From the NCBI RefSeq assembly GCF_000021965.1, contig NC_011832.1:1054001-1118000 (forward strand): a stretch of DNA of 64,000 nt, written 5' to 3'. Below, piece after piece: positions 7,606 to 15,001 of the stretch. The DNA comes from Methanosphaerula palustris E1-9c (GTDB lineage: Archaea; Halobacteriota; Methanomicrobia; Methanomicrobiales; Methanospirillaceae). Made by a program: the position numbers and the translations under genes. How positions within the stretch are numbered: position 1 is the first letter of the stretch; each line of letters begins with the position of its first letter. The notes under the pieces were generated by a model, which searched no databases, had not been told where the DNA came from, and worked only from the letters and a program-made list of their open reading frames with translations.

Positions 7606-7621
7606 TTCAAATTATTTTGAA
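7606..7621 (+). promoter_or_regulatory. ArsR-type operator before hgcA
   Basis: TTCAAATTATTTTGAA is an inverted repeat with TTCAAA and TTTGAA arms, very like the TCAAATAAATATTTGA operators of ArsR/CadC repressors. It begins 21 bases after the arsR stop and ends 16 bases before the hgcA ATG. TATAAC at 7592 may be the TATA element, so the operator would cover the transcription start. Confidence 0.6.
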
Positions 7622-7637
7622 TTGATCACTCTTCTGT

Positions 7638-8756
7638 ATGTCAGTGAAGTACGAGAGTGTGACCGATCGATCTGAACCCGTTGCAGGGTCATGCACCTGT
7701 GGCAGTACCGGGGCAGATCTGTCGACACCATCAGAGATGGGATGCTGCTCCACCGCCTCTGTTCCCCTGGGATCACCCTGCAGCCCGTCTGCGATGATGC
7801 AGACCACCTCCAGACTCTCTTCTGCAGACCGACGTGACCATCTGCTCGCACGGCTGGGCGTCGATCGCATGGGTCACCTGGTCAGACCCGGCCTGTATGA
7901 ACTCGGCCATCCCGATCGGACCGCTCAGGTGATCGTGACCGCGAACTATACACTCACCTTCGATGCGGTCCGTTCGGCTCTCGATGGGATCGATGTCTAC
8001 CTGCTCGTCCTCGATACCTATGGAGTCAATGTCTGGTGTGCCGCCGGGAAGGGGACATTCGGGACTGATGAACTGGTCCGCCGGATCGAAGCGACCGGTC
8101 TCGCCGGGGTCGTGGATCACCGCCGGGTCATCCTCCCGCAGTTCGGGGCACCTGGTGTCTCTGCGCCTGAAGTGGTCAGGCGGTCGGACTTCCGGGTGGA
8201 GTGGGGGCCGGTCAGAGCCAGGGATCTGCCGGCGTACCTGGCAAATCATACGGCCACACCTGAGATGCGGCAGGTCCGGTTCCCCCTCCGGGACCGGCTT
8301 GTGCTCATCCCGGTCGATCTCCGTTCTATCCTGCTGATGATGGTGGCCGGAGCCGTGGTGCTCTGGCTGCTGGCCGGCCTGGGTACAGCACGGGACCTGG
8401 TGGTTGCCATGCTCACAGGCACCATCCTCTTCCCGATCCTGCTTCCATATCTCCCGACCAGGGATTTCACTACCAGGGGATACCTCCTTGGGATGCTGGT
8501 GATGATCCCGTCCGTTCTCCTCGATCTTTCACAGGGCGGGGGATGGCTGGTGGAAGCTGGCAGAGTCGTCGTCGACCTGACCGTCTTCCCGGCGATAACA
8601 GCATACCTCGCGCTCCTCTTCACTGGTGCGACCCCGTTCACCTCCCGGACCGGGGTGCGGCGTGAGATCTTCAGGTACATCCGTCCGCTGGCAGGGATTG
8701 CGGTTGTGGGGATTGTAACCGCCGTGGCACTTCGTCTGGTCACCGGAGGGGTCTGA
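7638..8756 (+). CDS. hgcA: mercury methylation corrinoid protein HgcA
   Basis: This 372-residue protein contains the diagnostic cap-helix motif NVWCAAGK at residues 131-138, whose Cys134 would ligate cobalt in the corrinoid. A corrinoid-binding domain spans about residues 80-215 and is followed by about five membrane segments from about residue 228 to the end. This domain order is unique to HgcA, which transfers a methyl group to Hg(II). The N-terminal 55 residues are poorly conserved in type and rich in Cys (CTCG, GCC, PC), which could bind metal. hgcB overlaps the last base. Both lie downstream of an ArsR-type gene. Methanomicrobiales are known to include Hg methylators, so an intact gene is credible. 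Confidence 0.97.
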   Translation: MSVKYESVTDRSEPVAGSCTCGSTGADLSTPSEMGCCSTASVPLGSPCSPSAMMQTTSRLSSADRRDHLLARLGVDRMGHLVRPGLYELGHPDRTAQVIVTANYTLTFDAVRSALDGIDVYLLVLDTYGVNVWCAAGKGTFGTDELVRRIEATGLAGVVDHRRVILPQFGAPGVSAPEVVRRSDFRVEWGPVRARDLPAYLANHTATPEMRQVRFPLRDRLVLIPVDLRSILLMMVAGAVVLWLLAGLGTARDLVVAMLTGTILFPILLPYLPTRDFTTRGYLLGMLVMIPSVLLDLSQGGGWLVEAGRVVVDLTVFPAITAYLALLFTGATPFTSRTGVRREIFRYIRPLAGIAVVGIVTAVALRLVTGGV

Positions 8757-9097
8757 TGATCTTCGACTCGTACAGCGAGAACACGCTCGCCTATGACTCG
8801 GAGCAGTGTGTCAACTGCGGGGCCTGTTCGACGGTCTGTCCGCACCGGGTCTTCACTCCGGGGAAAAAGGCTGCAATACTGACCACGCCTGCGGCCTGTA
8901 TGGAGTGCGGGGCCTGTCAGGTGAACTGTCCGACCGGTGCGATCACCGTCGAGAGCGGTGTCGGGTGTGCTTCCGCGCTGATCCGCGTCGCCCTGACCGG
9001 CAAAGGGGAGGAGACCTGCGACTGCTGTAGTGAACGGGAGCTGGCAGATGAGCGTTCATACTGTGAAGGTGGGTGCAGTGAGACCGGCTGTCGGTGA
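8756..9097 (+). CDS. hgcB: HgcB, 2[4Fe-4S] ferredoxin partner of HgcA
   Basis: This 113-residue ferredoxin has two clusters, CVNCGACSTVCPH (about residues 18-30) and CMECGACQVNCPT (about 48-60), followed by the extended C-terminal region of HgcB. It would reduce the HgcA corrinoid and may hand over Hg(II) with thiols. Typical HgcB ends in a vicinal Cys pair. Here the tail is unusually Cys-rich (CDCC, then single Cys in SYC, GGC and TGC), giving six tail cysteines. The ATG overlaps the hgcA stop as ATGATG/TGATG, so the two are translationally coupled. Confidence 0.96.
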   Translation: MIFDSYSENTLAYDSEQCVNCGACSTVCPHRVFTPGKKAAILTTPAACMECGACQVNCPTGAITVESGVGCASALIRVALTGKGEETCDCCSERELADERSYCEGGCSETGCR

Positions 9098-9130
9098 CGT
9101 CGGTCGACCTGTTGAGAAGGGAGGTACCGG

Positions 9131-9141
9131 TTTTTTTAATA
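9131..9141 (+). promoter_or_regulatory. TATA box of fae-hps
   Basis: TTTTTTTAATA lies 40-50 bases before the ATG at 9181, which has a GGGGAG SD. It marks a separate promoter for fae-hps after hgcB. Confidence 0.5.
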
Positions 9142-9180
9142 CTGTCTTCCTACAATACAGGCAGGAACGTGGGGAGATCT

Positions 9181-10362
9181 ATGTATCAGATAGGTGAAGC
9201 ACTCGTCGGCGATGGCGCAGAACTCGCGCACATCGACCTTATCATTGGAGAGAAGTCAGGACCAGTAGGGATCGCGTTTGCGAACGGACTGTCCCAGCTA
9301 TCGGCAGGGCACACCCCGCTGCTGGCTGTGATCCGGCCGAACCTGCTGACAAAGCCAGCCACGCTGATCATTCCGAAGGTCACTCTGAAGAACCAGACGC
9401 AGGTAACCGAGATGTTCGGCCCGGTGCAGGCCGCGATCGCCAAGGGGATTGCAGACTGTATCGAGGAGGGGACATTCAAGGAGTACGACATCGAGGACCT
9501 CGTGATCCTGGCATCGGTGTACCTCGCCCCTGAAGCGAAGGACTATAACAAGATCTACCGCTACAACTATGGGGCCATTAAACTGGCGCTGAACCGCGCA
9601 CTCGAAGGGTTTCCCCCCGAGAAGACGATCCTCTACGAGAAGGATCGCGGGGCACACGCTGTCATGGGATTCAAGGTCCAGAGGCTCTGGGATGCCCCAT
9701 ATCTGCAGGTCGCTATGGACCTTGTGGACATGGGCAAGGTCGCGAAGGTACTCAAGGAAGTGCCCGACAACGACCACGTGATCATCGAGGCCGGCACCCC
9801 GCTGATCAAGCGGTTCGGTCTGAGTGTTATCAGTGAGATCCGGAAGCTCCGGCCGAACGCGTTCATCATCGCGGATATGAAGATCCTCGACACTGGGAAC
9901 CTCGAGTCAAGGATGGCCGCCGACGCCTCTGCCGATGCTGTCGTGATCTCCGGTCTCGCCCCGGCCTCGACGATCGAGAAGGCGATCGAGGAGACCAAGA
10001 AGACGGGTATCTACTCGATCATCGATATGCTGAACGTGCCTAACCCGGTCGAGCTGATTGCATCGCTGAAGATCAAGCCCGACATCGTCGAACTGCACCG
10101 TGCCATCGACTGCGAGACCTCCTGCCATGCCTGGGGCGACATCGTGGCCATCAAGAAGGCCGCAGGCGGCAAACTGCTGGTCGCGACGGCTGGTGGGGTC
10201 CGTGTCGAGGTCGTCAAGGAGGCACTCGCATCAGGAGCCGATATCCTGGTCGTCGGCAGAGCGATCACTGCGAGCAAGGACATTCGCCATGCTACCGAGG
10301 AGTTCCTTGAGCAGCTGCACAAGGATGAGATCGACCAGTTCAGGGTCATGACCGATTTCTGA
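9181..10362 (+). CDS. fae-hps: bifunctional formaldehyde-activating enzyme / 3-hexulose-6-phosphate synthase
   Basis: This 393-residue fusion joins an N-terminal Fae domain (about 1-165, with GDGAELAHIDLIIG and HTPLLAVIRPNL) to a C-terminal Hps TIM barrel (about 170-390, with AMDLVDMGKVAKVLKEV, IIADMKILD and ATAGGVRVE). Fae joins formaldehyde to tetrahydromethanopterin, and Hps makes or splits hexulose 6-phosphate. In methanogens lacking the oxidative pentose route, the pair works in the reverse direction to make ribulose 5-phosphate and capture the formaldehyde released. The fused form is typical of archaea. I place the start at the ATG at 9181, with SD GGGGAG and matching family length; an upstream in-frame GTG would overlap hgcB. 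Confidence 0.96.
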   Translation: MYQIGEALVGDGAELAHIDLIIGEKSGPVGIAFANGLSQLSAGHTPLLAVIRPNLLTKPATLIIPKVTLKNQTQVTEMFGPVQAAIAKGIADCIEEGTFKEYDIEDLVILASVYLAPEAKDYNKIYRYNYGAIKLALNRALEGFPPEKTILYEKDRGAHAVMGFKVQRLWDAPYLQVAMDLVDMGKVAKVLKEVPDNDHVIIEAGTPLIKRFGLSVISEIRKLRPNAFIIADMKILDTGNLESRMAADASADAVVISGLAPASTIEKAIEETKKTGIYSIIDMLNVPNPVELIASLKIKPDIVELHRAIDCETSCHAWGDIVAIKKAAGGKLLVATAGGVRVEVVKEALASGADILVVGRAITASKDIRHATEEFLEQLHKDEIDQFRVMTDF

Positions 10363-10622
10363 TCGGTCATTGTAACTTTTTTTAGGTTTTTAACCTGTCA
10401 ATGTGCAGCCCTCGAACTGAATGTGCTGCGTTGCAATCGGTTTATCGTTCACCTAATTCAGATGATCGATGCTCGTTGTCATATACTGGTGGTCGGTTTA
10501 AATAAAACTACAAAAGAAGAAGGTATTTCTGAATCTGTGGTAGGGGTGATTTATGCTGGTTTGGACATTTTCTGAGGGGAATGTGGTATTTTTCAGTGTA
10601 ATCTGTTAGATGGTGAATCGAA
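10363..10622. other. intergenic region after fae-hps, with T-rich terminator
   Basis: AACTTTTTTTAGGTTTTT at 10374-10391 is a T-rich archaeal terminator for fae-hps. The remaining 230 bases are AT-richer than the neighbours. A TATA-like GGTTTAAATAAAAC near 10494-10507 is present, but no gene follows on the + strand; a small RNA is conceivable but unsupported. Confidence 0.4.
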
Positions 10623-12467
10623 CTATCCCACCAACTGCCTGATTGCATCAGTCACTGCGTCCGGCCGGTCGAGCTGAAGTGAGCGAGTGGTATTCTGGAT
10701 CGTCATCACCTGCCCGTCGGCTGAGTTACCGACGAGACCGCGTTGCAGGTTCCGGAACGTTCTGTATCCTTCCGGTACCGACCCAGATCCCTCTGTTTGC
10801 AGAGCAGGGTCTGTGGAGAGAAGTATCCTGACCGGTACCCCGAGATGCATCCCGTTCAGTTCGGACCTGACCGTGGTGAAGAAGCGATCGGTTCCCTTCC
10901 ATTCATCGATCTGTGCCAGGGTGAACGCTGGGTGGGACACGATCAGGGCCCTATCGGTCTGCTGGTCCTGAAGCGAAAGATGTGGACTCACGGTGACCAG
11001 TCCCGGGTTTCTGGCGAGGTATCCACTGTCAACCGCTCCAACTCTCTTTTCAAGCGCCAGGACCAGATCCGTGATCTGCTGGTGCCTGACCATGGAGTAA
11101 TCAGCGTTGCTGCTGAATTCGTTCTCGACTTCTGGTTCGACCAGGACCAGCCCGGCCACCTCTGCCGGGTACCGGTGGGTGAAGAGTCTCATGATGGTCG
11201 CCCCCCGCCCCTGCCCGATCAGCAGATACGGTGGGGGGAGGCCGGCATTGTGAAGGGCGAGATGCAGGTCCGAGACATCGGCCGTTGCATTCGCCGGTCC
11301 AGTCCTTGGATCAGACCAGCCCAGCCCTGCCCGGTCGACTGAGACCGCAGTGGTGAACTCGCCAACCTCCTGCTGGACCTGTGCCCACGAGAGGGCAGAG
11401 TCCCCGGTGCCGGCCTCCATCACCACCACCGGCCCGCCGATCCCGGATGTCTGCAGCGCAATTCGCCGACCGTCCCCGACGTCGACCCTGTGCCCGGTTC
11501 TGACCGAGGCCCCGGACGCCCTGTCGAGGGCTACCAGGGCATGCAGATGGTTCGGCGAGGGACCGAGTGCAGGAACCGGGGAGACGTTTCTGGCCTCAGT
11601 CACCAGGGTCTGCTCATCGGTCAACCACCGGTTTCCACCGGCGATCACCCGATCGGTGCAGTTTACGATGCTGAGCCCGGCCGGGCTCCCACCTGCCGCA
11701 TTGTTCAGGACGAGCGTCCTGCCAGTTTCTTCGAGGTACACCGCGGCTATCTGGTTGCCATAGAGCAGGTTCGTCGTGATCATGTTCTGCATTCCGCCGC
11801 TGATGGCGATCCCCGGGTACTGGTTCCATGCGGCCTGGCAGTTGTTGATCGTCGTCTTGTCGCTCTGCTCAAGGAATATTCCGTTTAATCGATTCTCTGA
11901 GGCAGTGCAGCGATCAATGATGGTCCCGGTGGCATTGAGTAGATACATTCCAACATCCCCGTTTTGAAGGGTTTGCGTTTCTGTCAGCCGGCATTTTGTC
12001 GATTCATTGATGGCGATCCCGGGTAACCCGTTCTGGAGGGCCTGGCAGGAATCGATGCTGATCCCACTGCACCCATCGAGGAGGAACCCGTTCTCTGTGC
12101 AGTTCACGGCAGTCACCCCATTGATCCGGCCTGAACTGATCGACTGGAATCGGATGCCGGTGCCCCACGATCGAACTGACAGGTTCCGGATCGTCACGTT
12201 CTGTTGTGCTCCCTTCACGACAACACCGACTGATCCCTGTGATGAGGTTCCAACCACCTGATATCCGCCCCCGTCGAGGAGGACATCTGAACTGCTGATC
12301 ACGATCCCCTGCTGACCCCCGCCTACTGGGTCATGGTCAAGGATGTACTGACCGGGGGCGGTGATCATCAGGGGGCCGTCCCCCTGTCCTGCTGCCGGGA
12401 CCACAAGCAGACAGAAGACGAGAATGAGAAGACCCATGGAGGGGCCTGAAAGAAACATATCGTTCAT
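10623..12467 (-). CDS. secreted parallel beta-helix protein fused to a degenerate alpha/beta-hydrolase domain
   Basis: The protein has 614 residues. A hydrophobic signal segment (about 10-28) is followed by a NosD-like right-handed beta-helix of about eight turns (residues 55-285, repeating patterns such as GIAINESTKC and GIAISGG). Residues about 325-614 form an alpha/beta-hydrolase domain of the type with VDRAGLGWSDP and RLFTHRYPAEVAGLVLVEPE. The nucleophile elbow, normally G-x-S-x-G, reads GQGRG at 418-422, so the catalytic Ser is Gly. The usual C-terminal His before the LDRP motif is also absent (NTTRSLQLDRP). It is therefore probably a non-catalytic, binding-type domain presented outside the cell. 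This domain pairing is unusual. No operon partner is visible. Confidence 0.8.
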   Translation of the reverse strand: MNDMFLSGPSMGLLILVFCLLVVPAAGQGDGPLMITAPGQYILDHDPVGGGQQGIVISSSDVLLDGGGYQVVGTSSQGSVGVVVKGAQQNVTIRNLSVRSWGTGIRFQSISSGRINGVTAVNCTENGFLLDGCSGISIDSCQALQNGLPGIAINESTKCRLTETQTLQNGDVGMYLLNATGTIIDRCTASENRLNGIFLEQSDKTTINNCQAAWNQYPGIAISGGMQNMITTNLLYGNQIAAVYLEETGRTLVLNNAAGGSPAGLSIVNCTDRVIAGGNRWLTDEQTLVTEARNVSPVPALGPSPNHLHALVALDRASGASVRTGHRVDVGDGRRIALQTSGIGGPVVVMEAGTGDSALSWAQVQQEVGEFTTAVSVDRAGLGWSDPRTGPANATADVSDLHLALHNAGLPPPYLLIGQGRGATIMRLFTHRYPAEVAGLVLVEPEVENEFSSNADYSMVRHQQITDLVLALEKRVGAVDSGYLARNPGLVTVSPHLSLQDQQTDRALIVSHPAFTLAQIDEWKGTDRFFTTVRSELNGMHLGVPVRILLSTDPALQTEGSGSVPEGYRTFRNLQRGLVGNSADGQVMTIQNTTRSLQLDRPDAVTDAIRQLVG

Positions 12468-12718
12468 GTCCCTTCCTCATGGACCAGCGTGACACCATCG
12501 GTACATATCCGGTCATCCTGAATTCTGTCCTCCCTGGCCGATTCGCCTCTCATCTCCTCACTATCCGTCTGCCACCACACAGATTGTCCATCCGATCACC
12601 TGCACTGGTGAGTGATATCATCAACTAACTAGATAAACCCGGCGAACTGTATCTTCCGAAGGTCTTACTGAGGTGATCATGATTATATGTTCAGGCACAG
12701 ATCATTGATCAATTCACT
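12468..12718. other. divergent intergenic region
   Basis: This stretch of 251 bases lies between the beta-helix protein (-) and a membrane protein (+). The sequence ATGATTATATGTTCAGG near 12679 holds a TATA-like element for the + gene. Nothing else could be supported. Confidence 0.4.
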
Positions 12719-13345
12719 ATGTCTCTCATAACGCCAGAAACTTCAGCCAAGGTCGCTCTGTTTGTCTTTTGTTCCGGTATCGTCCTGACCCTGGCTCATA
12801 CTCTCCCGGATATCGCACCGCTGCTGCTTCGAGCCGGTTTCTTTCTGGGGGTCATTTCCTATATCTGGGATGCCCTTCGCTTCTGGTATTATGGGAACTG
12901 GTGGTTCTCTGCCCTGATGATCGGGGTCCCACTTCTCTTCTCCCTTATCTCGTTCAACACCTCTGGGTTTCACCTGGGTGAGCAGATGGCCTTCATCGTC
13001 CTTCCCTGGATAATGGGTATCCTACTGGTGCTCTTTATTCTCAACCTGTTACATCGGGCTCTCCGTCCACGGAGGGATTCAGTCGCTTATCTGTCCTACC
13101 TGCATGAGCACCCGAGTTTTATCTGGGCGTTAATCGGTCTGGTTGTGATCGGCAGTCTCTGCCTGGTCGGCACCCTGTATCGGGACGATCCCTCCCTTTT
13201 CACTCAGAGCTCGGTGAACTGGTCTGTACCGTTCGTGCAGCCGCTGGTGATTCAGACTAATCACCAGCTGCCTGGTATAACCAGCACAATCTCCGGCCGT
13301 TCCTCCCTGAATGATCAGGTTCTGATATCTTCGCTGTTGACGTGA
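12719..13345 (+). CDS. hypothetical membrane protein with about five transmembrane segments
   Basis: This 208-residue protein was not recognised. Hydrophobic segments lie near residues 8-26, 32-50, 58-78, 88-112 and 135-153. A basic cytoplasmic loop (HRALRPRRDS) follows segment four. The C-terminal 55 residues are hydrophilic and probably face outside. The pattern WDALRFWYYGNWWFSAL is rich in aromatic residues. The ATG start lies about 35 bases after a TATA-like stretch, without a clear SD. It stands alone between unrelated genes. Confidence 0.65.
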   Translation: MSLITPETSAKVALFVFCSGIVLTLAHTLPDIAPLLLRAGFFLGVISYIWDALRFWYYGNWWFSALMIGVPLLFSLISFNTSGFHLGEQMAFIVLPWIMGILLVLFILNLLHRALRPRRDSVAYLSYLHEHPSFIWALIGLVVIGSLCLVGTLYRDDPSLFTQSSVNWSVPFVQPLVIQTNHQLPGITSTISGRSSLNDQVLISSLLT

Positions 13346-13577
13346 TGGTTCTTCTTTTGGTGAGGGGTGGATCAGATGGGGAGAACCGATATCCTGCTCA
13401 CGACATTATCTTCTATCTGTTTGTGAGATCGGTATCCTGGTAGGTTGACAAAATTTTTCGATACAAACGAACGGTCCTGCTCTTCAATCTGACGATCGTT
13501 GATTGGTCAGAACCTGTTGGAGAGATGGGCTGGGGAATTCCCGGTGATTGGTAAAAAAAGAAAAAGAGATGATGTAA

Positions 13578-14717
13578 TTATTCGTTCTTTCTCTGCCGTG
13601 CAGCGATCAGAGCAACCCCTGCCAGTGCTGCAACACTCAACAGGCCAAACATCGACCCTGATTTCTTTGCGGTTGTGGTGGTGGTGATCGACGTGTTGTT
13701 TGCTTTAAATGAAGAGTCCTTCTGGATTCCAAGGTTGTTCTGAGTCGGTGGAATCGTGGTCTGCGAGGTCTCGATCAGCGAATTGAAGTTCGTAGAACTG
13801 GCTGAACCAGAACCGTTTGGGTTATAGTTCTGGCTCTGACCGCTGTCTGCGACAAAGGATTGGAAACTCATGTTGCCATTGTTCTGAATACCAGATGAAC
13901 TGTTCTGATAGACTGACTGGTATGTCTGGACTGTCTGATACACCGTCTGGTTCGATGTATTGGTTACTGGAGGCCAGACCGTTGCAACCGTACCCGGAAA
14001 GAGTGTCGGGATTGTGGTGGCCGCTGCCGGCGAACCGGACGAGGCGCCCTGTTGAAGTCCCTGCTGTGCAGCCACGGTCACCTGTTGACCGGGGAGTGGC
14101 CAGCTCTGCTGCTGGGTCGTGGCCGGCCAGGTCTGGACCGTCTGAGTCACTGGAGCCAGGGTGACATTCTGCTGGACGGTTGGTGTTGTGGTAACGGGCA
14201 GGACAGTGGTCTGTGTGAGTGTTGGAATCGTACCGTTGAGCGCATCGCCGGCGATAGTTATCGTCGTGGCCTTCACATCGGTCTTGCCGGAGATATCGTT
14301 CCCTTCGAGATCGTTCATACTGTGAACCCGAACCTTTGGTGTGGTCTCACCTGGGCCGATTGCGACGAACGTAACCACAGCCATATCATATTCTCCATTC
14401 TTGAACCCGTTGGTGGAATCAGCCAGCATCAACTCGAGGGTACCCTTGCCATACTGTTCTGTAGATGTGGTATGGCCGACCTGAAAATCGGTCTTCATGT
14501 ACTGGAGCATGGTGCCGTCCCAGTCGAGTACGAGGTCCATATCAGATGCTAATGGGTTCAGATTGTTGTCCACGGCGATCGTTGCGGTCACTACATCGCC
14601 CGTGTTCACATGCTCTGGAGCGGCGACTTTGAACATGGCCATGCCGCCTGCACTGGCCATTGTGATACAACTGATCATTACCAGCCCGATGATCAGCAAT
14701 GATCTGTACAGTTTCAT
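13578..14717 (-). CDS. cell-surface protein with an N-terminal cohesin-like domain and C-terminal anchor
   Basis: The protein has 379 residues. A signal peptide (about 1-23, ending ASA) is followed by a cohesin-like beta-sandwich (about 25-165, with VNTGDVVTATIAVDNN and DLVLDWDGTMLQY typical of cohesin strands). A long Thr/Gln/Pro/Val-rich linker (about 170-340) then leads to a C-terminal hydrophobic anchor (MFGLLSVAALAGVALIAA) with RQRKNE. The end resembles the sorting tails of archaeal surface proteins. Cohesin domains bind dockerins in bacterial cellulosomes; in archaea they occur without cellulosomes, so the partner is unknown. The SD AAGGAGG is 9 bases before the ATG. The linker is probably heavily glycosylated. 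Confidence 0.75.
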   Translation of the reverse strand: MKLYRSLLIIGLVMISCITMASAGGMAMFKVAAPEHVNTGDVVTATIAVDNNLNPLASDMDLVLDWDGTMLQYMKTDFQVGHTTSTEQYGKGTLELMLADSTNGFKNGEYDMAVVTFVAIGPGETTPKVRVHSMNDLEGNDISGKTDVKATTITIAGDALNGTIPTLTQTTVLPVTTTPTVQQNVTLAPVTQTVQTWPATTQQQSWPLPGQQVTVAAQQGLQQGASSGSPAAATTIPTLFPGTVATVWPPVTNTSNQTVYQTVQTYQSVYQNSSSGIQNNGNMSFQSFVADSGQSQNYNPNGSGSASSTNFNSLIETSQTTIPPTQNNLGIQKDSSFKANNTSITTTTTAKKSGSMFGLLSVAALAGVALIAARQRKNE

Positions 14718-14837
14718 GGCTGCAGCCTCCTTAGAGAAGCAATACCGAGGGGACGTATATCATTCATAAGAGTAAGTTTGTTAAGTCCATGCAGATAAAT
14801 GATTGCAGTCATACATCCTCACAGCGCCGCGCAGACA

Positions 14838-15001
14838 CTTAAATATCAGTATCAGGGGTTGAATTGCCCCTTTTTCATCAGGATATACTCTTCCCGGGCG
14901 GCGCTTCCATTGTCCCTACCTGGCCATTCGGGATAGGTCCTCTAATGGCCTGGTTGGGGCCTGCTCTGCAGGGGCAAGATGGAAGTAGCAGGAGGACCAG
15001 T
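14838..15001 (+). promoter_or_regulatory. promoter and long 5' leader of the DEAD-box helicase gene
   Basis: CTTAAATATC (14838-14847) is a good TATA box and predicts a start near 14870, leaving an untranslated leader of about 130 bases. The leader contains GC-rich self-complementary blocks (GGCCTGGTTGGGGCC and CTGCTCTGCAG). A long leader is also known before the cold-induced deaD gene of another methanogen, so cold or growth control is possible. Confidence 0.45.
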
